Source of the DNA: an uncultured Lachnospiraceae bacterium
Lineage (GTDB): Bacteria > Bacillota > Clostridia > Lachnospirales > Lachnospiraceae
Length of the DNA stretch: 64,000 nt
NCBI GenBank assembly: GCA_934394565.1
Contig: CAKRQV010000010.1
Location: forward strand, 1 to 64,000
Direction of reading: 5' to 3'
The translations under genes were made by a program, and so were the position numbers. The notes under the pieces were generated by a model. The model was not told the origin of the DNA. It was given only the letters and a program-made list of their open reading frames with translations, and ran no database searches. Of the stretch, positions 52,445 through 61,473 are shown in pieces; position 1 is the first letter of the stretch; each line of letters starts with the position of its first letter.

Positions 52445-52870
52445 TTACGGTTCAAAAATGACTGGCAGATCCAGATACTCTGTTTTAACCACCAGCCAGG
52501 GTGCCGTACTGGCATTGTTTTCGCTGTTTTCTTCCATTTCTTCACCTTCCGGACCGATCAGCTCTGCCTGAAAGTAGATGGCATCCTTTGTTGCCGTAAG
52601 ATGATTCACCCGGATACTGTACCCACCGCTTTGCTGCACAGGATACCCACAGAGCAGATACAGGCTGTCGCCGTACTGACAGGCTGTTTCAAACGATGTA
52701 CCCAGTTTTTCGTCCAGCACAGCTTCCACTTCCTCCGGCAGTTCACTTCGGGGCGTCACCGTAAAATCCAGCTGGTGTCCCTCTTCCCTGTGGAGTATTT
52801 CTGCCGAGCAGGCGCAAAGGCAAAGCAACAGGCAAAGCAGCAGAGCAAACAGACATGTTTTTTGTTTCAT
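52445..52870 (-). CDS. PrcB-like lipoprotein
   Basis: This 141-residue protein has a very hydrophobic Cys/Leu-rich signal peptide ending in a lipobox, LCLCACSA. The mature part contains GGYSIRVNHLTATKDAIYFQAEL and ends PWLVVKTEYLDLPVIFEP, matching the PrcB C-terminal domain found in small secreted proteins. I chose ATG 52870 because AGGAGG lies upstream. Function unknown; protein-protein contact outside the membrane is likely. Confidence 0.8.
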   Translation of the reverse strand: MKQKTCLFALLLCLLLCLCACSAEILHREEGHQLDFTVTPRSELPEEVEAVLDEKLGTSFETACQYGDSLYLLCGYPVQQSGGYSIRVNHLTATKDAIYFQAELIGPEGEEMEENSENNASTAPWLVVKTEYLDLPVIFEP

Positions 52871-52956
52871 ACTTCCTCCTGGTTCCCCCATATGCCATAT
52901 ATTCCTCTTTTATTGTATGTGTCGTTGGAAAAATTATGTCTTTTTCCAGCCCTGGC

Positions 52957-52985
52957 TTGCAAGTCCACAGGCACTACCGTATAAT
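52957..52985 (+). promoter_or_regulatory. Promoter of plsC
   Basis: On the plus strand the -35 is TTGCAA (52957-52962) and the -10 is TATAAT (52980-52985), with a 17-nt spacer. Confidence 0.75.
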
Positions 52986-53015
52986 AAAAAGCAACAAAGA
53001 ACAGGAGAGTATCAT

Positions 53016-53747
53016 ATGATTCGTTTACTGGTTATCGCACTATTTTTAATTGTATTTTTTATTTTTTCTATTCCGTTGTATCTGATCGAATGGCTGATCG
53101 GCAAGGTGAATCCGCATGCGAGGGATATTTCTTCTCTGCGGATCGTGCAGGGAGCGTTTAAGATCATTCTGTTTCTGTCAGGTTGTAAGCTGACGGTAAT
53201 AGGTGAGGAACATGTACCGAAGGATGAGACAGTGCTCTATATTGGTAATCACCGCAGCTTTTTTGATGTAGTGATCACGTATGCACGCTGCCCTGGATTG
53301 ACAGGCTATCTGGCGAAGAAGGAAATCGAAAAGGTACCGTTTCTTTCTACGTGGATGCGGTATCTGTACTGCCTGTTTCTGGATCGAAAGGATATCAAGC
53401 AGGGATTAAAGACAATTCTTACGGCGATTGATCATGTAAAACAGGGAATTTCGATCTTTATTTTTCCAGAAGGTACGCGCAGTACAGGGGCAGATCAGGC
53501 AGAGCTGCTGCCGTTTCACGAAGGAAGCTTTAAAGTAGCAACAAAGACGGACTGTCTCATCGTGCCGGTGGCTCTAACAAATACTTCGCAGATTCTGGAA
53601 GATCATTTTCCATTTATCAAAAGCACACAGGTTACGCTGGAATACGGGAAGCCGTTTCGACCGTCGGAGCTTTCGAAGGAAGACAGGAAGGTGATTGGAA
53701 GCTATACACGGGATATTATCCAGAAGATGGTACAGAAGAATAGTTGA
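53016..53747 (+). CDS. plsC: 1-acyl-sn-glycerol-3-phosphate acyltransferase
   Basis: This 243-residue protein has an N-terminal membrane helix (LLVIALFLIVFFIFSIPLYL). The acyltransferase motifs are NHRSFFD (HX4D) near residue 76 and FPEGTRS near 152. It adds the second acyl chain to make phosphatidic acid. AGGAGAG precedes ATG 53016. It is the last gene before palindrome B and faces murF. Confidence 0.93.
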   Translation: MIRLLVIALFLIVFFIFSIPLYLIEWLIGKVNPHARDISSLRIVQGAFKIILFLSGCKLTVIGEEHVPKDETVLYIGNHRSFFDVVITYARCPGLTGYLAKKEIEKVPFLSTWMRYLYCLFLDRKDIKQGLKTILTAIDHVKQGISIFIFPEGTRSTGADQAELLPFHEGSFKVATKTDCLIVPVALTNTSQILEDHFPFIKSTQVTLEYGKPFRPSELSKEDRKVIGSYTRDIIQKMVQKNS

Positions 53748-53764
53748 ACATAGTGTAGCTGCAG

Positions 53765-54013
53765 GCTGACCGTGCAGATTGTGCAGAGCGGGAGCCAGAC
53801 AGGAGAGCGGCATATATCTCAGCTGAAACAAGTGCAACGCTTCGCCGAACTAACGTCTAACTTCATCTAACGCGCTCGCTAAAGCGAGCTCGCGCGTAAG
53901 ATTACGTAAGACGTGGATTTCGTCGAAGCTAAGGGCGCACTTTGAATCGTTTCAGCTGAGATATATGCCGCTCTCCTGTCTGGCTCCCGCTCTGCACAAT
54001 CTGCACGGTCAGC
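53765..54013. repeat. Large palindrome B with conserved core
   Basis: The left arm 53765-53829 and right arm 53949-54013 are perfect reverse complements (65/65). The 119-nt core (53830-53948) matches the cores of palindromes A and C, and its stems fold as follows. AAGTGC/GCACTT; GCTTCG/CGAAGC; CGAA/TTCG; ACGTCT/AGACGT; ATCT/AGAT; CGCGC/GCGCG; a terminal hairpin closes with TAAA. It lies between the convergent plsC and murF genes, 17 and 15 nt from their stops. The arms share no sequence with those of the other copies. Confidence 0.93.
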
Positions 54014-54028
54014 TGCCACGGAAGGTTT

Positions 54029-55402
54029 TTACATTGACTTGAAGGCTTCTACGATTTTCTCGAAATGCATGAAATGAGAAGCTTTTACAAGGATCGTATC
54101 TCCGGGGGCGGTAAGGGCAGAAAGATTCTCGAGAAGTTCATCGAGGGTGGCAAAATGTCTGGTCACAAGAGACGGATTGGCTTCTTTGGCTTTCTGTTCG
54201 AGGCCTTTTGTGAGGGTTCCGACGGTGTAAAGGACATCGATCTTTAATGTACCGGCGAAGGCGCCGACTTCTTCGTGGAGAGAAGCTTCATTTTCGCCGA
54301 GTTCGCCCATATCACCGAGTATGGCAATGCGACGTCCCTGGCCTTCTTCGAGGATCTGGAGAGAGGCTTTCATGGAGACAGGGTTTGCATTATAGCAGTC
54401 GTCTACGACAACCCGACCTGCAAGATCGAGGATATTGAATCTGCCGCTTAAAGGTTTAAGTTTTTCGATGCCATTGCAGATCTGATCAAGTGTCATACCA
54501 AAGGTGAGGCCAACGGCGGTTCCGGCGAGGGCATTATAGACCATATGACTGCCGGGGAGGGGAATCTGCACGGTGCAGAGCTGCCCATCGGCATGGATCT
54601 GGCAGCGGGTGCCTTTAAGGCCCATGGGTTCAATCTGATCTGCCCAGACGGGGAAGGCACTGTTTAAGCCAAAAAATACGGGGTTTTTTCCGTGTACTTC
54701 CTGAATCTGACACAGTTTGTCATCATCACCGTTGACAATGACTGTGCCATCTTTCTGCAGCCAGTCAAACATTTCTGTCTTGGCTCTGAAGATACCGTCC
54801 CTTGTCTTTAAGTTTTCCAGATGACACCAGCCGATATTCGTGATCACGCTGACTTTCGGGCGGGCAATTTTTGCCAGACGAGTCATTTCGCCAAAGTCGC
54901 TGATACCCATTTCAAGTACGGCGATCTCATCTTCGTCGCGCAGGCGGAATACGGTCAGGGGCAATCCAAGTTCGTTATTAAAATTGCCAAGAGTTTTTAA
55001 AACACGATATTTTTCGCCCAGAACGGCGGCGATCATCTCCTTGGTGCTGGTTTTTCCGACGCTGCCGGTGATTCCCACCACGGGAATGCTGAGGATTTTC
55101 AAATAAGCCTCTGCCAGATCCTTTACAGCCTGCAAAGAGGACGCTACTTTGATCCACGGATAGTCTGTCTCTCCCAGATCCTGCTCGGACAGCGTGACCA
55201 GTGCACCTTTTTCCATGACCTGCGGGATAAAACTGTGACCATCCGCTCTGGCGCCGACGATGGGGACATATAAGCAGCCCTTTTCAATCTTTCTGCTGTC
55301 TGTGCTTACGGCTGTGATTTCTGTGTCCAGACAGTCCTGCGGTCCATGACAGGTTCCGTTGCAGACTTCTGCGATTTTCTTGATCGTTAATTCTCTCATC
55401 AT
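54029..55402 (-). CDS. murF: UDP-MurNAc-tripeptide:D-Ala-D-Ala ligase
   Basis: This 457-residue Mur ligase has a UDP-binding N-terminal domain (STDSRKIEKGCLYVPIVGAR), the ATP loop GITGSVGKTSTKEMI, the central block NNELGLPLTVFRL and the C-terminal RFNILDLAGRVVVDDCYNANP. It adds D-Ala-D-Ala to the cell-wall precursor. It follows ddl, which makes that dipeptide, in the same direction, separated by a hairpin. The ribosome-binding site is weak (AAAGAA). Confidence 0.95.
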   Translation of the reverse strand: MMRELTIKKIAEVCNGTCHGPQDCLDTEITAVSTDSRKIEKGCLYVPIVGARADGHSFIPQVMEKGALVTLSEQDLGETDYPWIKVASSLQAVKDLAEAYLKILSIPVVGITGSVGKTSTKEMIAAVLGEKYRVLKTLGNFNNELGLPLTVFRLRDEDEIAVLEMGISDFGEMTRLAKIARPKVSVITNIGWCHLENLKTRDGIFRAKTEMFDWLQKDGTVIVNGDDDKLCQIQEVHGKNPVFFGLNSAFPVWADQIEPMGLKGTRCQIHADGQLCTVQIPLPGSHMVYNALAGTAVGLTFGMTLDQICNGIEKLKPLSGRFNILDLAGRVVVDDCYNANPVSMKASLQILEEGQGRRIAILGDMGELGENEASLHEEVGAFAGTLKIDVLYTVGTLTKGLEQKAKEANPSLVTRHFATLDELLENLSALTAPGDTILVKASHFMHFEKIVEAFKSM

Positions 55403-55417
55403 TTCTTTAATAAAACA

Positions 55418-55449
55418 GTCACACCGTCTGGATTTCCATACAGTGTGAC
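55418..55449 (-). other. Hairpin between ddl and murF
   Basis: GTCACAC pairs with GTGTGAC around an 18-nt loop. On the minus strand it is followed by TGTTTTA, so weak termination is possible. It lies 16 nt before the murF start. Confidence 0.5.
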
Positions 55450-55530
55450 AGTCTTAACTCTCCTTACTACTATTTTACTGCTCTGCTGTTCGAAGGGTAT
55501 TGTGGACAGTTTACAGCTTATATGTGGATT

Positions 55531-56550
55531 TTATGCTTCTTTGGATACTTCAATCAGACGCATACACAGCTGTCCGAAGTCCATGCCAATCACAGCGGCC
55601 TCCTGCGGCAGCAAACTGGTCGGGGTCATACCCGGCAGAGTGTTGGCTTCGAGGCAATACATGGAACCATCCGCTTTCATCAGAAAATCAAGACGGCCAT
55701 AGCCTGTGATACCCAGTGCTTTTGCACCGGCCTCTGCGTACTGCTGCATCTGCTTTGTCTCTTCCTCTGTCAGACGGGCCGGACAGTATTCGTTGGTCGC
55801 ACCCTTGGAGTATTTGTTCTTATAATCGTAAAAACCTTCAATCGGAGCGATCTCGATAATCGGCAGTGCTTCTCCGGCAATCACACCTACGGAAAACTCA
55901 CGTCCGGCGATATATTCCTCCACAACGACCTCTCTCTCGTAACGGAAAGCCTCGTCAAGGGCAGCCTGCAGATCCTTCTTGTCCTGTACGATGCTGACAC
56001 CGACGCTTGAACCACCGCAGCACGGCTTTACAACCAGCGGAAGCGGCATATCTGCCAGACTGTCTGTGCCAGACGATGTGATCTTTCTGCCCATCGGAAC
56101 CGGTACCCCGGCATAATGTAAAAGCTCCTTGCTGAGTGCTTTGTCCATAGAAAGGGCACTGCTCAGATAGCCTGTACCTGTATAGCGGATACCAAACAGA
56201 TCAAAGGCCGCCTGTACTTTGCCGTTTTCTCCATCTGCACCATGCAGTGCCAGAAAGACTACATCGGCAGCCTTACAAATTTCCAGCACATTCGGGCCGA
56301 AAAATTCTTTTTTTGATTGTATCATTTCCTGAATTTTTTCATCAAAAGAATGGATATAGGCTACATCCTCCGCAATATCATGGATATCTGCAAACGCTGT
56401 CTTTGCATCTACCTGTTCTGTTCCACAATATACATCCAGAAGGATTGCATTTTCTCCTCTGCTTCGCAACGCTTTGCATACTTCTGTACCTGAAACGATA
56501 GATACGCTTCTTTCTGTACTGATGCCTCCTGCTAATACAACAATTTTCAT
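55531..56550 (-). CDS. ddl: D-alanine--D-alanine ligase
   Basis: This 339-residue ATP-grasp enzyme starts KIVVLAGGISTERSVSIVSG and has LHGADGENGKVQAAFD, VVKPCCGGSSVGVSIV and the C-terminal GYGRLDFLMKADGSMYCLEANTLPG. All fit Ddl. It supplies D-Ala-D-Ala to MurF encoded downstream. GAGGAG precedes the ATG. No vanH or vanX genes are present, so this is the housekeeping enzyme. Confidence 0.95.
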   Translation of the reverse strand: MKIVVLAGGISTERSVSIVSGTEVCKALRSRGENAILLDVYCGTEQVDAKTAFADIHDIAEDVAYIHSFDEKIQEMIQSKKEFFGPNVLEICKAADVVFLALHGADGENGKVQAAFDLFGIRYTGTGYLSSALSMDKALSKELLHYAGVPVPMGRKITSSGTDSLADMPLPLVVKPCCGGSSVGVSIVQDKKDLQAALDEAFRYEREVVVEEYIAGREFSVGVIAGEALPIIEIAPIEGFYDYKNKYSKGATNEYCPARLTEEETKQMQQYAEAGAKALGITGYGRLDFLMKADGSMYCLEANTLPGMTPTSLLPQEAAVIGMDFGQLCMRLIEVSKEA

Positions 56551-56627
56551 TTCTGTCTCCTCACTGCAGTCTATCTGCTTTCTGCGCCTTGTCTGCTCTG
56601 ATACTGTATCCCGTATGTACGGCTGCT

Positions 56628-58070
56628 TTATTCACCATACACAACGACAGGAGTACCTTTGCTCACTATATTATATATTTTTTCACAGGCCGCCCTCGGC
56701 GTATTCACACAACCGTGGGAACCATGCTTTTTATAGATGTCTCCACCATACTCACTTCTCCAGCGATCCGCATCATGGATACCGACATTCCCATTAAATG
56801 GCATCCAGAAATCTACCGGCGAACGGTATTCCAGATTATTTTCTTCACCCAGAATAGCATCTCTCTTCTTATAGATAATCGACCAGATACCATTGGACGG
56901 TGTCTCGCTGCCTTCAACCTTTTTACCGGTAACAACCGGAGTCTCTACTTTCAGCTTGCCATCCTGATAACAATACATCTTCTGATGCGTAATGTCTACC
57001 TCTACATATGTACCACCAATGTCATCGGCACCACGGCTGGCTGCAGAATAATGATATTCTACCTCCATATCCTTCTGCTCACCACTTTTGATTGCTTCGA
57101 TCATTTTCGCCACGGTATCGTCCTGTTTCATCCGCCAGCCATAAAATCCACCGCTCAGGGTAATGGTCTTGCCATCGTGCTTTTTAAACTCGTGCGGCTT
57201 GCCCAGGGTATCATACTTCTTTGCCATATTCACACGGACAAACTCCTGAATTGCAGACTCCACAAGCTCCGGATTGCCATCCTCATCCAATACCGGCAGT
57301 CCGTCATCCCCTTTTTTGAGCCATTCCTTGATCTGGGATCCATCTACGATCACCTTGCGGTCATCGCCACCGAAATCGTAGGTCAGCTTTGCCGACAGAT
57401 ATGTATTGACACTGTTGACCAGCTTGTTCAGCTCTTCATTATCACTGGTCACCTCCGGTGTCAGATAGCAGCCGGCCTCATCAAGATTTACTGACTCAGC
57501 ATGGGCATCAACGGCTTCCAGAACCGCATTCAGTACCTTGTCAAAATCCAGCTGTGTACCCTGCACCTCCGGTACTATCTCATAAGAGGAATCCCCCTCC
57601 TTGATATAGGCATTCTCCGGAGAAGTATAATTGCCCTCAGCAAAACATTTGAGGCCTTTTAAAACTTCACTGGCCTTATCCTTATCGTAACTGGAAATCG
57701 CAGAAACTTCGTTCTCCCTTTCCTTAAATACCTCCAGAATCCAAGTGTAGGCATTCTGCTCCTGCAAAAGTCTGTCTACCGACTGGTCATCCTCATAGGT
57801 AAATCCCAGATCACTGGCCAGCAGACGCTCTGTGATACCATTGCGTTCCTCAATATTGATGGCATAGGTCATGATCTCATCCGTGATCTGCTCCTTGACC
57901 TCTTCCACCGTCAGATTACTGCAGTCATAACCGTTGATCTGTGTGCCCTTAAAAAAATGGGTCGTATAATATCTGGCTACCGCCCCGTAACAGATCGCAG
58001 CTACTAAAAGAATGAATACCAAAATCCCGAAAACTACGATCTTCCATGTCTTGATTTTCTTTTTTTGCAT
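56628..58070 (-). CDS. L,D-transpeptidase (YkuD) with peptidoglycan-binding domains
   Basis: This 480-residue protein has a cytoplasmic basic start and one membrane helix (about 9-30). Two PG_binding_4-type domains lie in residues of about 50-340 and a C-terminal YkuD catalytic domain has HGSHGCVNTPR, with Cys as nucleophile. It would crosslink peptidoglycan by 3-3 bonds outside the membrane, which is insensitive to most beta-lactams. It lies upstream of ddl and murF in the same direction, so all three serve the cell wall. Confidence 0.93.
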   Translation of the reverse strand: MQKKKIKTWKIVVFGILVFILLVAAICYGAVARYYTTHFFKGTQINGYDCSNLTVEEVKEQITDEIMTYAINIEERNGITERLLASDLGFTYEDDQSVDRLLQEQNAYTWILEVFKERENEVSAISSYDKDKASEVLKGLKCFAEGNYTSPENAYIKEGDSSYEIVPEVQGTQLDFDKVLNAVLEAVDAHAESVNLDEAGCYLTPEVTSDNEELNKLVNSVNTYLSAKLTYDFGGDDRKVIVDGSQIKEWLKKGDDGLPVLDEDGNPELVESAIQEFVRVNMAKKYDTLGKPHEFKKHDGKTITLSGGFYGWRMKQDDTVAKMIEAIKSGEQKDMEVEYHYSAASRGADDIGGTYVEVDITHQKMYCYQDGKLKVETPVVTGKKVEGSETPSNGIWSIIYKKRDAILGEENNLEYRSPVDFWMPFNGNVGIHDADRWRSEYGGDIYKKHGSHGCVNTPRAACEKIYNIVSKGTPVVVYGE

Positions 58071-58208
58071 CTATATCCCCCTTGCTCGTAAAATCCCCTT
58101 AATATGCCCTATTGTATCACTGTTCTTACGCAGGGTAAATAGGCGAAAAATGAAAAAAGTGGATGTTTCTTTTTTCTCAATCTACCACTCCCCGTTTTTT
58201 CTTTAGCA

Positions 58209-58490
58209 GGATTTGCCGAAATAAGCGCAGACCCTCCTGTCTCTTCGGAGAAGCCTGACGTTTGGGCGATGGTTCTAAGCGTGCCGATGGCCATACAATA
58301 AGGTATCGGACACATTCGCTGCGTTTTCTGATGAAAACGCGGCTCAGGTGTCCTCAGATGCCGCTTTTGAGAAGCGGCATCTGCCCTTATTGTATGGCCA
58401 TCGGCGCGCTAAGAACCAGTCAGCCCGCACTTTAAGGCTTCTCCGAAGAGACAGGAGGGTCTGCGCTTATTTCGGCAAATCCGTCCGTCC
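58209..58490. repeat. Large palindrome E with three nested hairpins
   Basis: The outer arms 58209-58255 and 58436-58482 are perfect reverse complements (47/47). Inside, GGTTCTAAGCG ... CAATAAGG (about 58274-58306) pairs with a 33-nt partner (about 58383-58416) with only two mismatches. The centre forms two side-by-side hairpins, GCGTTTTC/GAAAACGC and AGATGCCGCTT/AAGCGGCATCT, the first enclosed by GGACAC/GTGTCC. GGACGGAC follows the right arm on the minus strand, as at palindromes D and A. The core sequence differs from A, B and C. It lies between the aminotransferase 3' end and the L,D-transpeptidase 5' end. Confidence 0.9.
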
Positions 58491-58501
58491 CCTCATTTAT
58501 C

Positions 58502-59788
58502 TTATGCTTCCAACAATTTCTCCACACTGACCAGCTTCACGCAAAGCACAAACACTTCAGCCGCCTTTGCCAGCTCCTCAGGTGTCGGCAGCGTCGGTGC
58601 AATACGGATATTACTGTCCTTCGGATCCTTTCCATACGGATATGTAGCTCCTGCACCAGTCATCACAACACCAGCCTCTTTCATCTTCGCTACGATGGCC
58701 CTGGCACAGCCTTCCATCGCATCAAAGGAAATGAAGTAACCGCCCTTCGGATTGGACCAGCTGCCGATCTCCAGACCGCCAAGTCCCTCTTCCAGCGTAT
58801 CAATGACAGCTGCGAATTTCGGCCGGATCAGCTCAGCATGCTTCATCATATGCGCTTTCAGATGCTCAATATCACCGAAAAATCTCGCATGACGCAGCTG
58901 ATTGATCTTATCATGACCGATAGTCTGAAACGTCATGACCTTCAGAATATCTTTAATATTTGCTTCGGAAGTAAACATAGCTGCGATACCGGAACCTGGG
59001 AACGTAATCTTTGATGTGGACATAAACTCATAGACCATATCCGGATGTCCTGCTTTCGCACACTCCGAAAGGATCTCCGGAATACTGTCCTGATCATCCG
59101 CAAACAGATGATGTACACCATACGCATTATCCCAGAAAATACGGAAATCTTCGGCAGCCGGCTGCAAAGCAGCAAAACGGCGCACCGTTTCAGCAGAATA
59201 TGTCGTACCTGTCGGGTTGGCATACATCGGTACACACCAGATACCCTTGATGGCCGGATCTTCACTGACCAGTTTCTCTACCATATCCATATCCGGTCCA
59301 TCCGCATACAGCGGCACATTGATCATCTCAATGCCAAAGGACTCTGTAATGGCAAAATGGCGGTCATAGCCCGGTACCGGACAGAGAAATTTCACCTTAT
59401 CAAGTTTAGCCCAGGGCGTCGAACCCATCACACCGTGGGTCATAGAACGGGATACCGTATCAAACATAATATTTAAACTGGAATTACCATAAACAATCAC
59501 ATTTTTCTCAGATACGCCGGCCATATCTGCCATCAGGCGGCGAATCTCCGGAATACCGGTCAATACACCGTAGTTTCTGCAATCCGTGCCATCTTCACAG
59601 TCCATATTGCTCTCGCTGTTAACAGTATCCAGCATCCCCATAGAAAGCTCCAGCTGGGTCTTTGACGGTTTACCTCTGGACATATCCAGTTTCAGGCCAA
59701 GCTCCTTGACCTCTTTGTATTCCTGTTCCAGTTTTTCTTTCAGGGTGCTGAGTTCTTCACGGCTCAGACTGCTGTACGGTGTTTTCAT
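58502..59788 (-). CDS. Aspartate aminotransferase-like class I enzyme
   Basis: This 428-residue PLP enzyme has its PLP lysine in STSKITFPGSG. MYANPTGTTYS (Asn), DNAYGVHHL (Asp/Tyr) and the C-terminal SNIRIAPTLPT (substrate Arg) fit the aspartate aminotransferase group with the Asp_aminotransf (AspB-4-like) architecture. I chose ATG 59788 because GGAGG lies upstream. It interconverts aspartate and oxaloacetate, or acts on another amino acid. It has its own consensus promoter. Confidence 0.9.
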   Translation of the reverse strand: MKTPYSSLSREELSTLKEKLEQEYKEVKELGLKLDMSRGKPSKTQLELSMGMLDTVNSESNMDCEDGTDCRNYGVLTGIPEIRRLMADMAGVSEKNVIVYGNSSLNIMFDTVSRSMTHGVMGSTPWAKLDKVKFLCPVPGYDRHFAITESFGIEMINVPLYADGPDMDMVEKLVSEDPAIKGIWCVPMYANPTGTTYSAETVRRFAALQPAAEDFRIFWDNAYGVHHLFADDQDSIPEILSECAKAGHPDMVYEFMSTSKITFPGSGIAAMFTSEANIKDILKVMTFQTIGHDKINQLRHARFFGDIEHLKAHMMKHAELIRPKFAAVIDTLEEGLGGLEIGSWSNPKGGYFISFDAMEGCARAIVAKMKEAGVVMTGAGATYPYGKDPKDSNIRIAPTLPTPEELAKAAEVFVLCVKLVSVEKLLEA

Positions 59789-59902
59789 AATATTCCTCCT
59801 CATGCAACATAAAAAGCTGCGGTATGATCTATCCTTCGCTTGCAGTGTCCGGATATGAACCTTTCGGGCACTGTGAAGGCAACATCAATTTGTCCATTCC
59901 AC

Positions 59903-59931
59903 ATTTTATGGACTTACTGATATGTTGTCAA
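59903..59931 (-). promoter_or_regulatory. Promoter of the aminotransferase gene
   Basis: On the minus strand the -35 is TTGACA (59926-59931) and the -10 is TAAAAT (59903-59908), with a 17-nt spacer. The leader of about 110 nt can fold (AGTGCCCG with CCGGACACT, about 59845-59880). The rest of 59789-60218 holds no gene. Confidence 0.75.
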
Positions 59932-60218
59932 GGTTTTCTTTCATTTTTTCTTCGTTTTTTCCACCTTTTTGGCTCTTGCATATTCAAAAATGCATTTTTA
60001 GTATTATTTACTTGCATTTATCCAGAACTTTTGAAGTTCTCCATGGTTATATGGCATGCCATAACTGTTCTTGTGGATATTTATGTTTCCTTTCCTATTT
60101 ATATAGATGCATCTGTGATACCGAAATTGTAAATCCAGCATCGCAATTTTATCCATCCTATGCTATACTTCTTATATCTATGTGATTTGAGTACAATTTT
60201 ATGGAGGATATATACCGT

Positions 60219-61088
60219 ATGTGGATTGCTGACAACTGGAAAGACTACGAAGTGCTGGACACTTCCAAAGGCGAAAAGCTGGAACGCTGGGGTGATTATC
60301 TGCTGATCCGTCCGGATCCGCAGGTCATCTGGGATACGCCGAAAACAAACCGCGGCTGGAAGAAATGTAACGGCCACTATCACCGCAGCAGTAAGGGTGG
60401 CGGTGACTGGGAGTTTTTTGATCTGCCAAAGCAGTGGCAGATCCATTATGGGGAGCTGACTTTTAATCTGAAGCCGTTCAGTTTCAAACACACAGGATTG
60501 TTTCCTGAGCAGGCAGCCAACTGGGACTGGTTTGGTGATCTGATCCGCCGGGCGGACCGTCCGGTTAAGGTGTTAAATCTGTTTGCCTATACGGGTGGCG
60601 CTACGCTGGCAGCGGCAGCTGCGGGAGCGCATGTAACACATGTGGACGCTTCGAAGGGTATGGTGACCTGGGCTAAGGAGAATGCTGCCAGCTCGGGGCT
60701 TTCGGATGCGCCGATCCGCTGGATCGTGGATGACTGTGTGAAGTTTGTCCAGAGAGAAATCCGCCGGGGGAATCATTACGATGCGATCATTATGGATCCG
60801 CCGTCTTATGGGCGTGGACCAAAGGGGGAGATCTGGAAAATTGAGGAATCGATCCATGGACTGATCCAGCTGTGTACACAACTTTTGTCGGAGGATCCGC
60901 TGTTTTTCCTGGTCAATTCTTATACGACGGGGCTGCAGCCGGCAGTGTTGACGTATATGATTGCAACAGAATTAAAGAAGTTTAAGGGATTTGTACGGTC
61001 GGAGGAGATTGGATTGCCGGTGACGGATACAGGGCTTGTGCTGCCTTGTGGGGCAAGTGGACGGTGGTCTAAGGAAGAAATCCATTAA
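60219..61088 (+). CDS. SAM-dependent rRNA methyltransferase-like protein
   Basis: This 289-residue class I methyltransferase has its SAM motif in VLNLFAYTGGATLAAAAAGA, followed by THVDASKGMVTWAKEN and the catalytic IIMDPPSYGRGPKGEIWKI. This resembles RlmI/RlmL-type enzymes that modify 23S rRNA. The N-terminal PUA-like domain of RlmI is replaced by about 100 residues with several Trp. I chose ATG 60219 because GGAGG lies 11 nt upstream; the ATG at 60201 would place the Shine-Dalgarno inside the gene. Confidence 0.87.
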   Translation: MWIADNWKDYEVLDTSKGEKLERWGDYLLIRPDPQVIWDTPKTNRGWKKCNGHYHRSSKGGGDWEFFDLPKQWQIHYGELTFNLKPFSFKHTGLFPEQAANWDWFGDLIRRADRPVKVLNLFAYTGGATLAAAAAGAHVTHVDASKGMVTWAKENAASSGLSDAPIRWIVDDCVKFVQREIRRGNHYDAIIMDPPSYGRGPKGEIWKIEESIHGLIQLCTQLLSEDPLFFLVNSYTTGLQPAVLTYMIATELKKFKGFVRSEEIGLPVTDTGLVLPCGASGRWSKEEIH

Positions 61089-61092
61089 ATAA

Positions 61093-61141
61093 GACGGACG
61101 AAAAGGACGGGACGCCGGAGGGTGTCCCGTCCTTTTCTGAC
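61093..61141. terminator. Short terminator with the palindrome-family border
   Basis: AAAAGGACGGGACGCC (61101-61116) pairs with GGTGTCCCGTCCTTTT (61121-61136) with one G-T pair around GGAG. The borders are GACGGACG (61093-61100) and CTGAC (61137-61141), the same as in palindromes D and A. It ends the convergent methyltransferase and His-rich genes. Confidence 0.9.
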
Positions 61142-61149
61142 TTTTGAGA

Positions 61150-61473
61150 TCAGCCCTTGATCATCTCCAGGGCTTTGGAGAGCTTTTCGTTACCGGTGGC
61201 GAAGTCGGCTACGGCGGCTTCGATGCAGTCGGCGATTTCGCCGCGGCCTTCGTGGCGAAGGGTGTGGGCGATGTCTTTTAACTCTTCGGCATGATGGGCA
61301 TTATGGGATACCATGTAGCCGATCAGGGCATCTGTTTCTGCGTGATCACCATGAGCATGATGATGATCGTGGTCGTGATGATGGTCATGATCGTGGTGAT
61401 CATGGTCGTGATGATGATCGTGTCCTTCTCCGTGCGGGATAATGTTTCCGTTTTCGTCTTTTAACATATGCAT
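61150..61473 (-). CDS. Small histidine-rich protein, probable metal binder
   Basis: This 107-residue protein has a His/Asp run at residues 18-45 (pattern HDHHHDHDHH repeated) followed by a helical domain. The helical domain contains MVSHNAHHAEELKDIAHTLRHEGR and ADFATGNEKLSKALEMIKG. It has no signal peptide, so it would act in the cytoplasm. Storage or delivery of Ni, Zn or Co is likely. No metal enzyme or transporter is adjacent. GGAGG precedes the ATG. Confidence 0.85.
   Translation of the reverse strand: MHMLKDENGNIIPHGEGHDHHHDHDHHDHDHHHDHDHHHAHGDHAETDALIGYMVSHNAHHAEELKDIAHTLRHEGRGEIADCIEAAVADFATGNEKLSKALEMIKG

Noticed and set aside
54029..58070. A vancomycin-resistance cluster (ddl, murF and a transpeptidase together)
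   Set aside because: No vanH, vanX or two-component genes are present. Ddl and MurF are the normal cell-wall enzymes and the transpeptidase is of the L,D (YkuD) type.
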